A DNA stretch of 64,000 nt from the NCBI RefSeq assembly GCF_034387475.1, contig NZ_JAXCIL010000001.1, positions 2,294,001 through 2,358,000 of the forward strand, written 5' to 3'. The translations under genes were made by a program, and so were the position numbers. Source of the stretch: Pseudomonas sp. Teo4. Its GTDB lineage: Bacteria > Pseudomonadota > Gammaproteobacteria > Pseudomonadales > Pseudomonadaceae. The notes beneath the pieces are model-generated. The model ran no database searches, was not told where the DNA came from, and worked only from the letters and a program-made list of their open reading frames with translations. Of this stretch, positions 7,115-16,160 are shown one piece after another (the stretch's first letter is position 1; the number at the start of each line of letters is the position of its first letter).

Positions 7115-8185
7115 TCAGAAACGTTCGAAGCCGGCCTTGGCCAGTTGCAGCGGTGTGCCCGCCACGTATTCCAACAGGCAACGCTCAGTGTCGATGCCCA
7201 CGCTCAGCAGGGTCTCCCAGCGCTCGGTGTCGGGCATGGACATGTCGGGATGGAAGCAAATCGGCGCGCTGTCGCCTTGCGCACCGCACATGGCTTCGGC
7301 GCGGGCACGCAGGTCGGCGCTGTCCATCTGGCCGATCACCTGTTGCAGATGGCCCAGGCGGCTTTGGGTGTCGGCGCGGTCGGCCACCTGCTCCCCCTGG
7401 CTCAGGTGCGGGTCGAGGAAGTGGTTGGTATGCAGCAACCAGCCGTCTTCGCGCGGTAGCACCAGCGCCGTGCGCTCGGGGCTCAGCTCGATGCTGACCG
7501 CACGCGGGCTGCTGTCCTGGCGGGAGAACACGGTCAGCACGGTAGAGGCACTGACCCGCGCCGAACGTGCAAGCTCGATGGCCTCATCGACGCTGCTTGC
7601 TTCTTCCAGCAGGCGACGGGCAATGGCATGCACCGGCACGCCGCCGCTGTCGTTGTCGCTGGCGTGGTGCAGGATATTGAAGTGCAGGCCCAGCCCTGCG
7701 CTGTTGACGCCCAGCTTGGCAAGCATGCCGAATTCGCAAAACAGTTTGACGTGCATGCCCCGCTCGGTGTGCAGCGCCAGCATCAGCCCGTGCGGGCAGA
7801 GGCTGTCGTGCCAATCCCAGGTCTGCAAGGTTTGCGGCGCGCGCGGGCCACGGGGAGCATGCACGGTGGTGGAGCACTCGCTGTGGCGGGTGCGTGCGGC
7901 CAGGACCTCGGTGCGCGCGTTCAGGCTTGCCAGTTGCCACAATGGCAGCTCGGCGCCGCTGGCGACACCGGCTACCTCGGCCGCCAGGTTCGGGCTCCAG
8001 GCCTCAAGGGCTGCCAGGCTGTTCTCGCCGATACGCTGCGCCTCGCGCAGGGGCACTCCGACCCGCGGGAAGAAGTCCAGGTAGAGGGCGGTGGTTTGAC
8101 GGATCTGCTCGGCGAAGCGCTCGCCGATCTGGCGACCCCGCTCGGCGGGCGTGCGGATATCGGTGGCTAAGGTATGAATCTTCAC
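7115..8185 (-). CDS. C45-family autoproteolytic acyltransferase/hydrolase (isopenicillin-N acyltransferase-like)
   Basis: 356 residues from a GTG at 8185 with AGGAG ten bases upstream; a longer open frame to 8290 exists but its extra residues look non-conserved. The family are Ntn-hydrolases whose precursor cleaves itself before an internal cysteine, which becomes the N-terminal nucleophile. Here that is Cys104 in RHSECSTTVHA. Further family features are QTWDWHDSL after the cleavage site and NSAGLGLHFN in the middle. Members hydrolyse or transfer acyl groups on amides. It is followed by an MHS transporter, so it may process an imported amide. Substrate unknown. Confidence 0.78.
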   Translation of the reverse strand: MKIHTLATDIRTPAERGRQIGERFAEQIRQTTALYLDFFPRVGVPLREAQRIGENSLAALEAWSPNLAAEVAGVASGAELPLWQLASLNARTEVLAARTRHSECSTTVHAPRGPRAPQTLQTWDWHDSLCPHGLMLALHTERGMHVKLFCEFGMLAKLGVNSAGLGLHFNILHHASDNDSGGVPVHAIARRLLEEASSVDEAIELARSARVSASTVLTVFSRQDSSPRAVSIELSPERTALVLPREDGWLLHTNHFLDPHLSQGEQVADRADTQSRLGHLQQVIGQMDSADLRARAEAMCGAQGDSAPICFHPDMSMPDTERWETLLSVGIDTERCLLEYVAGTPLQLAKAGFERF

Positions 8186-8379
8186 TGCGGGGCAACTCCT
8201 GGTACAGCAGGCTCGGGGCATCGTTGCTGTTTTGGAAAGAAGAGACCGCTTCGTTCCCCCTGTTGCACTCACCTCCCGTGAGAGTGACAAGGCAATGGAT
8301 CGGGCACGAAGAGGCCGCTGTGTTCAGGCAACCACCGCTAGCCTAGCGAGCCGTCCCCGGTCGATCATCGCCACAACCC

Positions 8380-8394
8380 GCACAACTTTTGTGC
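8380..8394. promoter_or_regulatory. Dyad GCACAA-N3-TTGTGC upstream of the C45 gene
   Basis: Lies within the 240-bp non-coding gap between the LysR stop (8426) and the C45 start (8185). This perfect 6-bp dyad is the clearest structure there. It may be an operator for the acyltransferase-transporter pair or a weak terminator of the LysR gene. Nothing else coding is visible in the gap. Confidence 0.35.
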
Positions 8395-8425
8395 CTGAGC
8401 GGAACAATTGCGCCGCGCAGCCCGA

Positions 8426-9337
8426 TTAAAGCCCCTGGCTGCGCAGTTGCTCGTGCAACAAGGCGATGAAGGCCTGCACCTTGCGCGTGTTGCGCCGATG
8501 GGGCAGGTACAGCACGTGCACCCAGGGCCCGAAGGCACTCAACGCCCGCCAGTAGTCTGGTAGCACTTCCACCAGCTGCCCGCTGGCCAGATAGGGCGCG
8601 GCGCACCAGGTGGGCACGAACTGCAGGCCATGGCCATCAAGCAGGCAGGACAGCAAGAAGTCGAAATTGTCGCTCACCAGCCGGGGCGTGGGCTGGCGTA
8701 CGCGCAGGGTCTGGCCCTCGTGCTCGACCCACCAGAAGCTGCGGTTCAGCAGGGGATGGCGCAGCAGCAGCCAGTCGTGCTGGGCGTAGTTTTCCAGGGT
8801 GATGGCCTCGCCACGCCGGGCCAGGTAGTCGGGGCTTGCGCAGAGCACTACGCGGTTCTCGATCAACGGCTGGGCGATCAGTTCGGGCTGGTCGGTGGGG
8901 CCGTCGCGCAGCGACAGGTCGTAGCCACCGTCGATCAGGTCTTCATTGGCGTCATTGAGGTTCACCTCCAGACGCACCTGCGGGTGTTCGCGCATGAAGC
9001 GAAAGCACACCTGATTGAGAAACGCCGGGCCGAACGAAGGCGGTGCGGTGATGCGCAAGGTGCCACGCAGCTCATGCTGCAACTGCTCGACCTCCTCGGT
9101 CACCAGTTGCAGGTGCATCAAGGCCTGACGTGCGCCCTCCAGGTATACCGTCCCGGCCTCGGTCAGGGCCATGCGCCGGGTGGTGCGCTCGAACAGGCGC
9201 ACGCCTAGCTCGCCCTCCAGATGGGCGACGGCCTTGGTGACGGCCGAAGGCGTCTTGCCCAACTGATCGGCCGCACGGCTGAAGCTGCCGTGTTCGGCGG
9301 CGGCGACGAAAATGGTCAGGGCCGTCATTTTGTCCAT
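8426..9337 (-). CDS. LysR-family transcriptional regulator (CrgA/DsdC-like group)
   Basis: 303 residues from the ATG at 9337 (GGAAG upstream). The longer open frame to 9520 lacks an RBS, and the LysR N-terminus begins exactly at MDKMTALTIFVAAAEHGSFS. Winged HTH at about 1-60 (SRAADQLGKTPSAVTKAVAHLE); LysR substrate-binding domain at about 90-300, starting LRGTLRITAPPSFG. It is divergent from the secreted amidohydrolase gene, with a perfect palindrome at 9407-9421 between them. It probably controls that amidohydrolase and the porin; the co-oriented C45-MHS genes could also belong to its regulon. Confidence 0.9.
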   Translation of the reverse strand: MDKMTALTIFVAAAEHGSFSRAADQLGKTPSAVTKAVAHLEGELGVRLFERTTRRMALTEAGTVYLEGARQALMHLQLVTEEVEQLQHELRGTLRITAPPSFGPAFLNQVCFRFMREHPQVRLEVNLNDANEDLIDGGYDLSLRDGPTDQPELIAQPLIENRVVLCASPDYLARRGEAITLENYAQHDWLLLRHPLLNRSFWWVEHEGQTLRVRQPTPRLVSDNFDFLLSCLLDGHGLQFVPTWCAAPYLASGQLVEVLPDYWRALSAFGPWVHVLYLPHRRNTRKVQAFIALLHEQLRSQGL

Positions 9338-9406
9338 GGTTTCTTCCTGTTCGGCACAAGCGAGGCAATGAAGGGAACGCGCGAGTATCCACGCCTTTTC
9401 ATCTAG

Positions 9407-9421
9407 CCCGCAAATTGCGGG
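9407..9421. promoter_or_regulatory. Perfect palindrome CCCGCAA-A-TTGCGGG, candidate LysR operator
   Basis: A 7-bp dyad around one central A in the 243-bp divergent region between the LysR gene (start 9337) and the amidohydrolase gene (start 9581). Its location about 70 bp from the LysR start and 160 bp from the amidohydrolase start fits a LysR recognition site. No binding data. Confidence 0.45.
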
Positions 9422-9580
9422 GATTTGAATAGGCGTCACGCGGCCGGTGGCTTGCATCAAGGCAATCTTGAGGCAGGGATTTTTTCCAGATCGCGAACAA
9501 AGTTGTGCCTTCCGTCGCATTTAACCGGCCGCGCGCGTTGGCTAGGCTGCGGCGCAATCACAACAAGAACGAGGCACCGA

Positions 9581-11302
9581 ATGAAGCACCTTCTCCAGAT
9601 GGCGATCAGCGCGGGCCTGGCCTGCACCTCCCTGCACAGCTTCGCGGCAGTGGACGTGATCTTTCACAACGCCAAGGTCTACACCGCCGAGCCAGGCCAG
9701 CCACTGCAGCAAGCGGTGGCGGTCGAGGGTGAGAAGATCGTCGCCGTGGGCTCGGACCTGGCCGTACTGCGCCTGAAGGCCGGCGGAACGCGGGTCATCG
9801 ACCTGGGCGGCAAGGTGCTGATGCCGGGCTTGCTCGATTCTCACTCCCATGCCATCAAGGGCGGCCTGCAGCTGGAGCTGGCCAACCTGATGGGCGAGCA
9901 GATCCCGCTCGATGAACTTGAACAACGCCTGCATCAGTGGCGCAAAGATGGCAAGGCCGTGCGTGGCGAGTTCTTGGTCGTCGGTGGCGTGCCGGGGACC
10001 TACTGGGATGACATCCCAGCCCTGGAGCAACGCTTCAACCAGGGCGAATGGGCCGCACAGCCGATCCTTCTGGCCGCCAACGATATGCATACCGGTTGGG
10101 CCAACCAGGCCCTGCTCAAGCGCGCCAAGATCGATGCCAAGACCATCGCCGCCCTGCCTGCCGAAGCACGCAGCACCATTGGCCAGCATGCGGACGGCAC
10201 GCCCAACGGGTTTCTGGCCGACGCCAGCTACTACCCAGTGACCGACCTGCTGCCGCCGCTGTCCCATGACACCCTGATGACTGCCGGGCGCATGGCCCTG
10301 GACTACTCCAGGCAGCTTGGCATCACCGGCTGGATGGACCCACTGGCCAATGAACTGCCCGGCTCGGATGTGAAGAACGACTCGCTGGGCGTGCTACCGG
10401 TGTACAAGGACCTCTCCGAGCGGGGCGAGCTGACGGCCCACGTCGCCGCGCTGCTGATGGCCGACTCCAAGGCCCGCCCGGCCGACCTGGATGAACTGGA
10501 CAAGGTGCGCCAGCAGTTCCTCGGCGTGCGCAACCTCACCCTGCCCGGCATCAAGGTCTTCGCCGACGGCGTCGCCGAAATGCCGGCACAGAGCGCGGCG
10601 ATGCTCAAGCCCTACAAGAACTCCGGCCAACGCGGCGAACTGCTGCTGGACCCGAAGCACTTCGGTGAACTGGTCGACGCCGCCGACGCCCGTGGCTGGC
10701 TGGTGCACGTGCATGCCATCGGTGATCGCGCCGTGCGCGAGGCACTCAACGGCGTGCAACAGGCTCGGCGCGCACGTCACAGCGGCGTCCCCCATTCGAT
10801 CACCCACTTGCAGATTGTCAGCGATCAGGACTATCCACGCTTCAAGCAGCTCGATGTGATCGCCTCGATGCAGTTGTACTGGGCCAGTGCCGACGAGACC
10901 AACCTCGACCTGGTCAAGCCGTATGTTGACGAGCATGCCTTCGCCCACAGCTACCCGGCCCATTCACTGTACAAGGCCGGTGCGACCATCGCCGGAGCCA
11001 GCGACTGGCCGATCACCACGCCAGAGCCGTGGAAGGCGATCTACCAGGCAGTGAGCCGCAAGGGCCCCAAAGGTGTCCTCAATGCTGACGAGGCCATCGA
11101 CCGGGAAACCATGTTCCAGGCCTACACCCTCAATGCCGCCCGCGCCATGCGCCTGGAGCAGCAGGTCGGCTCGCTGAAGGTCGGCAAGCAGGCCGACATG
11201 ATCGTACTCGACCGCGACGTGCTCAGCGTCGACGCCGAGACGCTGCGTGACACCCAGGTGCTGCAGACCTGGTTCGCCGGCAAGCAGATCTACCAGCGCT
11301 GA
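9581..11302 (+). CDS. Exported YtcJ-type amidohydrolase
   Basis: 573 residues from the ATG at 9581 (GAGG upstream). The reading frame is open further upstream to 9425, but the ATG used starts a clear signal peptide (MKHLLQMAISAGLACTSLHS, cleavage near SFAA). The rest is a metal-dependent amidohydrolase of the YtcJ/N-substituted formamide deformylase group: LLDSHSHAIKGG (metal-binding HxH), HVHAIGDRAVREAL, ASDWPITTPEPW (metal-binding Asp) and a C-terminal composite beta domain with QADMIVLDRD. Family members hydrolyse amide, formamide or lactam bonds. Periplasmic location is inferred from the leader. It is probably co-transcribed with the porin at 11420, a pair that would admit and process an amide; the substrate is unknown. 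Confidence 0.85.
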   Translation: MKHLLQMAISAGLACTSLHSFAAVDVIFHNAKVYTAEPGQPLQQAVAVEGEKIVAVGSDLAVLRLKAGGTRVIDLGGKVLMPGLLDSHSHAIKGGLQLELANLMGEQIPLDELEQRLHQWRKDGKAVRGEFLVVGGVPGTYWDDIPALEQRFNQGEWAAQPILLAANDMHTGWANQALLKRAKIDAKTIAALPAEARSTIGQHADGTPNGFLADASYYPVTDLLPPLSHDTLMTAGRMALDYSRQLGITGWMDPLANELPGSDVKNDSLGVLPVYKDLSERGELTAHVAALLMADSKARPADLDELDKVRQQFLGVRNLTLPGIKVFADGVAEMPAQSAAMLKPYKNSGQRGELLLDPKHFGELVDAADARGWLVHVHAIGDRAVREALNGVQQARRARHSGVPHSITHLQIVSDQDYPRFKQLDVIASMQLYWASADETNLDLVKPYVDEHAFAHSYPAHSLYKAGATIAGASDWPITTPEPWKAIYQAVSRKGPKGVLNADEAIDRETMFQAYTLNAARAMRLEQQVGSLKVGKQADMIVLDRDVLSVDAETLRDTQVLQTWFAGKQIYQR

Positions 11303-11304
11303 CT

Positions 11305-11372
11305 GCTTCGCGGTTAAACCCGCTCCCACAGGCGCAACACAACTCCCTGTGGGGCGGGTTTGCCCGCGAAAG
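11305..11372. repeat. Pair of inverted REP elements (P. putida type)
   Basis: Two facing REP units, GCTTCGCGGTTAAACCCGCT-type (11305-11332) and CCTGTGGGGCGGGTTTGCCC-type (11346-11372), occupy most of the 117-bp gap between the amidohydrolase and porin genes. In this position they may attenuate or stabilise a shared transcript. Confidence 0.85.
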
Positions 11373-11419
11373 CCACACCCGCTTCACCGTGCATAACAAC
11401 AATAATTGGAAAGCATCGA

Positions 11420-12145
11420 ATGACCGTACGCATCCTCATCGCAGGCGGCCTGCTCGCCTGCACCCCGCTGGCCCATGCCCTCTACCTCGACGACGACTTC
11501 AGCCTCGAGGCCAAGGCTGGCCTGTTCAGCGACTACCGCACCCGCGGCATCTCCCAGACCCAGAACGATCCGGCCCTGCAGGGCTCGTTGACCCTGGCAC
11601 ACTCCAGCGGCCTGTACGCAGGCGTATGGAGCTCGAACGTCGACTTCGGTTTCGGCAGCAGCACGCGCCAGGAGCTGGACTACTACGCCGGCTACTTCTG
11701 GCAGATCAACGACGATGTCACCCTCGATACCTCGTACATCAAGTACGTGTACCCGCGCCAGGGCAACTTCAACTACGGCGAATACCATGCCGAACTGCGC
11801 GCCTGGGGTGTACTGCTCGGCGGCAATTATTCGGACAACTTCAACGGCGACCAGTCGATGCTCTACAGCTACGTGGGTTACACCACGCTGCTGCCGTCCG
11901 ACACCGACCTGCTGGTGCGCTACGGGCGCAACGACTACAAGGACCCGAGCTGGTTCACCAATGATGGCGCCAGCCGCGACGACTACCATGAATGGGAAGT
12001 GAAGCTGACCCGCACGATGCTGTCGCTTGATTGGTCGGTCAGCTACATCGACACCGACCTTTCCGAGAGCGAATGCGCCAGCTATCTGGGCTTCAAGGAT
12101 GTCTGCTCGGCCACCGTGGTGGCCTCGGTCAGCAAGACTTTCTGA
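11420..12145 (+). CDS. TorF-family putative outer-membrane porin
   Basis: 241 residues from the ATG at 11420 (GGAAAG upstream). Signal peptide MTVRILIAGGLLACTPLAHA, then LYLDDDFSLEAKAGLFSDYR and TRGISQTQNDPALQGSL, the conserved opening of the TorF/TIGR02001 group. It contains alternating aromatic beta-strands (YAGVWSSNVDFG, ELDYYAGYFW) and ends in phenylalanine (VVASVSKTF), the usual C-terminal signature of outer-membrane barrels. It follows the exported amidohydrolase. The family's transport substrates are not established. Confidence 0.85.
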   Translation: MTVRILIAGGLLACTPLAHALYLDDDFSLEAKAGLFSDYRTRGISQTQNDPALQGSLTLAHSSGLYAGVWSSNVDFGFGSSTRQELDYYAGYFWQINDDVTLDTSYIKYVYPRQGNFNYGEYHAELRAWGVLLGGNYSDNFNGDQSMLYSYVGYTTLLPSDTDLLVRYGRNDYKDPSWFTNDGASRDDYHEWEVKLTRTMLSLDWSVSYIDTDLSESECASYLGFKDVCSATVVASVSKTF

Positions 12146-12186
12146 AGCTGCGAATTGCCAATAGATGTCGCGCCTTTTTCTAAGGT

Positions 12187-12220
12187 ACAAGCGTCAGCTT
12201 GGACGCTTGTTTATTGTTTT
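12187..12220 (+). terminator. Rho-independent terminator after the porin gene
   Basis: ACAAGCGTC (12187-12195), a 6-base loop, then GACGCTTGT (12202-12210), followed by TTATTGTTTT. A perfect 9-bp stem plus a T-rich tail, 42 bp after the porin stop. Confidence 0.85.
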
Positions 12221-12453
12221 GAGGTCTTGCGACCTGAAGTTGAAACTACCGAACCTTTGGCGAATGGCCGTTATCGACCCGAAGCAGCCATTCGGGAAAG
12301 CGTGCTGTTGGCCAAAAAACCAGCGTGCGCATGTTGTGCTCGCTCATCACCACGGCAGTTAAGCTTGGGCCTTGTCTATGGCTTCCCGATGTCCTGCACC
12401 AAGGCCCGAAGAGGATTAATGAGTGCAACTTGCCCGTATCGAACGCGAGACGC
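12221..12453. other. Non-coding gap with a degenerate repeat
   Basis: Between the porin terminator and the NDH-2-like stop I see no convincing gene. The stretch around 12264-12294 (CCGTTATCGACCCGAAGCAG core, with flanking GAATGG and CCATTC) resembles the complement of 19107-19143 and looks like a dispersed, decayed Pseudomonas intergenic repeat. Confidence 0.4.
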
Positions 12454-13761
12454 TCAATCAATGGAGCCGGATTTATCCACTACCGTGGGCGCTTTTTCGG
12501 TAAGCGCATGCATGATGATGCGAGAGCCGCGGTAGCCGATGCTGTGGTTCCATACCCAACTCATCGCGACGCTTAGACGATTTCGCGTACCGATCAAAAA
12601 GTAGATGTGCGCGAGTTTCCAGATCCACCACGCGAAGGCACCACGCAGCTTCACCCGCCCCATGTCAATGACTGCCAGGCTGCGGCCGATGGTGGCCAGG
12701 TTCCCCTGGTGCCGGTATTCGAAAGGCCCGTCAGCGGGCTTACCCTTCAGACGCCGGCCAATCAGGTTGGCGACGTACTTCCCTTGCTGCTTGGCAGCCG
12801 GGGCGATGCCTGGTACGGGCTTCCCATCGGCCGTGGTGCACGAGGCTGTATCGCCAATGACGAAGACCTCCGGGTGACCGGCCACCGTCAGGTCGGGATC
12901 AACTACCACTCGACCAGCACGATCAGACGCAGCGCCCAACCAGCGAGCCGCAGGAGACGCCTGAACTCCGGCCGCCCATACGATGGTCTTGGCCGAAAGG
13001 CGCTGGCCGGCATGCACCACGCCTTCAACCGAGCATTCGGTGACTGGCGAACCCAGCACGACCTCGACCCCGAGTTTTTCGAGCGCCCGACGCGTATAGG
13101 CCGACAGATCCTCTGGGAAGACCGACAACAGGCGCGGGCCCGCCTCGATCAGTACCACACGCGATGTGCTCGGGTCGATTGAGCGGAAGTCACGGGTCAG
13201 CGTGTCTCGTGCAAGCTCGGCGATGGTTCCGGCCAATTCAACCCCGGTGGGGCCACCACCGATGATGACGAACGTTTGCAGCGCGGCACGGCGTTGCGGG
13301 TCGCTCGTGCGCTCTGCCTCCTCGAAGGCCGCGAGAATTCGACCTCGAATGGTCGTGGCATCTTCCAGCGTTTTCAAACCCGGTGCGAAAGCCCCCCATT
13401 CGTCGTGTCCGAAGTAGGCATGGGTGGCACCTGTCGCGAGCACGAGTGTGTCGTAGGTTTGCCGCGATCCGTTGTTGAGAATGACCTGGCGCGCGTTCTG
13501 GTCGATACCTTCTACTTCCGCCATCAAGGTGTTCACTTCCGGGCGATTGCGGAAGAGATGGCGAATAGGCCAGGCGATCTCCGATGTCGAGAGTGACGCC
13601 CCTGCAACCTGGTAAAGCAAGGGTTGGAACAGGTGATGATTGCGCCGATCGATGATCGTCACATCGACCTCGGCACCCGCAAGCCGGTTGGCAACCTCGA
13701 TCCCGCCGAAGCCCGCTCCGATGATGACGACGTGATGTCGGTTTTCAGAGGTCTTTTTCAT
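12454..13761 (-). CDS. Type II NADH dehydrogenase-like FAD flavoprotein
   Basis: 435 residues. FAD-binding VIIGAGFGGIEVANRL (about 12-27), NAD-binding VIIGGGPTGVELAGTIAELA (about 165-184) and the second FAD motif VFVIGDTAS (about 300) are the two-dinucleotide-fold pattern of NDH-2/alternative NADH:quinone oxidoreductases. The C-terminal part (about 360-410, GAFAWWIWKLAHIYFLIGTR) supplies an amphipathic membrane anchor. AGGAG precedes the ATG. It is the last gene of the formaldehyde operon, only 18 bp after fghA; reoxidation of NADH from formaldehyde and formate oxidation is a plausible inferred role. Confidence 0.85.
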   Translation of the reverse strand: MKKTSENRHHVVIIGAGFGGIEVANRLAGAEVDVTIIDRRNHHLFQPLLYQVAGASLSTSEIAWPIRHLFRNRPEVNTLMAEVEGIDQNARQVILNNGSRQTYDTLVLATGATHAYFGHDEWGAFAPGLKTLEDATTIRGRILAAFEEAERTSDPQRRAALQTFVIIGGGPTGVELAGTIAELARDTLTRDFRSIDPSTSRVVLIEAGPRLLSVFPEDLSAYTRRALEKLGVEVVLGSPVTECSVEGVVHAGQRLSAKTIVWAAGVQASPAARWLGAASDRAGRVVVDPDLTVAGHPEVFVIGDTASCTTADGKPVPGIAPAAKQQGKYVANLIGRRLKGKPADGPFEYRHQGNLATIGRSLAVIDMGRVKLRGAFAWWIWKLAHIYFLIGTRNRLSVAMSWVWNHSIGYRGSRIIMHALTEKAPTVVDKSGSID

Positions 13762-13779
13762 GACCTGGTCTCCTGTCTC

Positions 13780-14610
13780 TCAGCGTTTCAGCGCCGATGC
13801 GTGATGTGCCATATGCTCGCTAATGAAACTGGCAATGAAGTAGTAGCTGTGGTCATGGCCTGGGCGCAGATTCAACGTGAGCGGGTGCCCCGTTTCGTCG
13901 CAGGCTTTGCGCAGCAGCTCGGGCTGAAGCTGGCTCTCCAGGAACTCGTCTGCCAAGCCCTGATCCACCAACAACGGCAAACGCTCCTGCACAGTGCGAA
14001 TCAGCTCCACGGTGTCGTACTGCTTCCAGGCTTCCCAGTCGCTGCCCAGGTACGCCTCGAAGGCTTTTTGCCCCCAGGGAACCTGGGTCGGAGCGACGAT
14101 GGGCGAGAAGGCCGAGACGCTTCGATAACGGCCTGGATTGCGCAGGGCGATGACCAGGGCGCCATGCCCGCCCATGGAGTGGCCGCTGATGCTCCGCTGT
14201 GCTGTCACGGGAAAGTGGGCCTCGATCAGCGCCGGTAGTTCCTGCACGACGTAGTCATACATCCGATAGTTCGCAGCCCAGGATTGCTGTGTGGCATTGA
14301 CGTAGAAACCCGCGCCCTGTCCAAGGTCATAGGCAGGATCGTCGGCAATGCCTTCGCCGCGAGGGCTGCTATCGGGCGCGACGACGGCAATGCCATGTTC
14401 GGCCGCGTAGCGCTGGACGGCGGACTTGGTGATGAAGTTCTGCTCGGTGCAGGTCAGGCCTGAAAGCCAGTACAGCACCGGCACCTTGCCATGCTGCGCT
14501 TGCGCCGGCAGATAGACGCCAACTTTCATCGTGCAACCGAGCGTCGTGGATGCGTGTTGATAGACGTCCTGCCAACCATCAAAGCTGGCGTGATGTTCGA
14601 GGCGTTCCAT
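13780..14610 (-). CDS. fghA: S-formylglutathione hydrolase
   Basis: 276 residues, an esterase D-type alpha/beta hydrolase. It hydrolyses S-formylglutathione to formate and glutathione, the second step of glutathione-dependent formaldehyde oxidation. The catalytic serine is in SISGHSMGGHGAL (Ser145), with histidine in PGHDHSYYF and aspartate in LVDQGLADEF. The substrate-loop signature LSGLTCTEQNFI is present. The ATG at 14610 has GGAG eight bases upstream; a TTG four codons earlier is less likely. It stands in the same operon as frmA, which confirms the pathway. Confidence 0.95.
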   Translation of the reverse strand: MERLEHHASFDGWQDVYQHASTTLGCTMKVGVYLPAQAQHGKVPVLYWLSGLTCTEQNFITKSAVQRYAAEHGIAVVAPDSSPRGEGIADDPAYDLGQGAGFYVNATQQSWAANYRMYDYVVQELPALIEAHFPVTAQRSISGHSMGGHGALVIALRNPGRYRSVSAFSPIVAPTQVPWGQKAFEAYLGSDWEAWKQYDTVELIRTVQERLPLLVDQGLADEFLESQLQPELLRKACDETGHPLTLNLRPGHDHSYYFIASFISEHMAHHASALKR

Positions 14611-14668
14611 GTTGTTCTCCAATGTTCAAACGAGCGGCACAGCGATCGCGTGCCAGGACGGCGGCTCG

Positions 14669-16003
14669 TCAGGAAGATTGCTCGTTGATTGCCGTGTCGC
14701 CGTGGGCGTGCCTGATCCTGCGCACCACCCACCAGATCGACAGCATCACCATAGGCACCAGAGCCGCCGTCACCGGCGCCACAACGTTGTGGATCATCGC
14801 AATGCCCTTGAGCAGATAGCCGAGAAGACTCACGACGTAGTATGAAATTGCCGCGACCGACAGGCCTTCGACGGTTTGCTGAAGGCGCAATTGCATCTTG
14901 GCCCGGTTATTCATCGAAGCCAGCAAATCGCGGTTCTGGCGTTCGAGTTCGACGTCGACCCAGGAACGCAGCAGCGCGATGGCCCGGGTAAGCTTGTCGG
15001 AGAGCTTGGCCTGACGTTCCTTTACGGATTGGCATGTCCGCATGGCGGGAGCGATGCGACGCTGCAGGAAGTCCGTCCAGGTGCAGTACCCGGCCACGGC
15101 CTCTTCCGAAAGCGCAGCCAGCCTTTCTTCGACTATCTCGTAGTAGGCACGGCTGGCGCCGAAGCGATAGAGATTCGCCGCAACACCAGCTTCCAGCTCG
15201 GCAGCCAGGCCAGTCAGCTCGGACAACAGCTCGTCGTTGTCGCGCCGCTCTACCAAGCTCGAACGCATCTCGTCGGTGATCGCTGCAAGGCGCGACTCCA
15301 TGTGTCGCAGTTGCGACGTCATCGATCGTGTCAGTGGCAGGGACAGCAACGCCAAAGTACGGTAGTTTTCGATCTCCAGCAGACGTTGAGCCAGTGCTCC
15401 CGCCCGTGCCGGAGTCAAATCGCGGGTAAGGACGAGGATCTGCGTCAGGCCATCCTCATCCTGTCTGAAGTCGGTCAGGATGGCGGCAGAGCCGTTCTCC
15501 ACCAGCGAGTAGCACAGGCTGGCAGGATCGAAGCGCTCGACCTCCTTCTCCGTATCCAGCGTCCATGGCAGAAGTTTCAAACGGATGCCGGATATGACCG
15601 GGCCCGGAGCAATAAATCCATGCTTGAACGGATTTTCGCTGCACGGCTCTCCCGTGTCGGAATCCAGCGAAGCGCACCAGAGATACGTCGAGAACTCGGT
15701 GTGTTTTTCGCAGTGCAGGTCTCCCTCATCCCATGTCATGCCGTGAAGCGGCGTAGCGTAGTCCGGTTCGCCAGTACTGAAACGGTGAGATAACGTGCTC
15801 GTCGCCATTTGATCCTTGACCGTGTCGCCTTCAGTCATGAAAGCGAGCTGCAATATGCCGCGAGGGGCCTGAAGCAACAGATGCGGTCGCGCGTGCACTT
15901 CGCCCACGGCTGCGGCACGATCAGCAAAGGCCGGCATGCCATACACGGTGGCGCTCGGGGAGAAGTATGCGGTCGTCATATTGATGTGCACCGGCTCTTT
16001 CAT
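14669..16003 (-). CDS. DUF3422 membrane protein in the formaldehyde operon
   Basis: 444 residues of the DUF3422 family. A long soluble N-terminal part starts with YGMPAFADRAAAVGEVHARP (about 21-40) and is followed by a largely helical middle (about 200-370) with heptad-like stretches. Two C-terminal membrane helices follow (about 383-402 and 410-430, LVPMVMLSIWWVVRRIRH). The biochemical function of the family is unknown. The gene lies between the VOC and fghA genes of the formaldehyde operon, 157 bp after the VOC stop and 58 bp before fghA. It could act in stress response at the membrane, but that is only suggested by position. Confidence 0.8.
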   Translation of the reverse strand: MKEPVHINMTTAYFSPSATVYGMPAFADRAAAVGEVHARPHLLLQAPRGILQLAFMTEGDTVKDQMATSTLSHRFSTGEPDYATPLHGMTWDEGDLHCEKHTEFSTYLWCASLDSDTGEPCSENPFKHGFIAPGPVISGIRLKLLPWTLDTEKEVERFDPASLCYSLVENGSAAILTDFRQDEDGLTQILVLTRDLTPARAGALAQRLLEIENYRTLALLSLPLTRSMTSQLRHMESRLAAITDEMRSSLVERRDNDELLSELTGLAAELEAGVAANLYRFGASRAYYEIVEERLAALSEEAVAGYCTWTDFLQRRIAPAMRTCQSVKERQAKLSDKLTRAIALLRSWVDVELERQNRDLLASMNNRAKMQLRLQQTVEGLSVAAISYYVVSLLGYLLKGIAMIHNVVAPVTAALVPMVMLSIWWVVRRIRHAHGDTAINEQSS

Positions 16004-16160
16004 AACGACCTCATCTCAGATTGGTTGAAAACACACTTAAAGGCTTATGCCCGCAGCTATGCGTTTCGCACATGGCTGCGGGCCGTTCTTCAGGAGCTGG
16101 CACCGTCGCTGTACAGCGGTTTCTGCTGACCCTTTAAGAACGCCCTCAGCCTTGTTGCTT

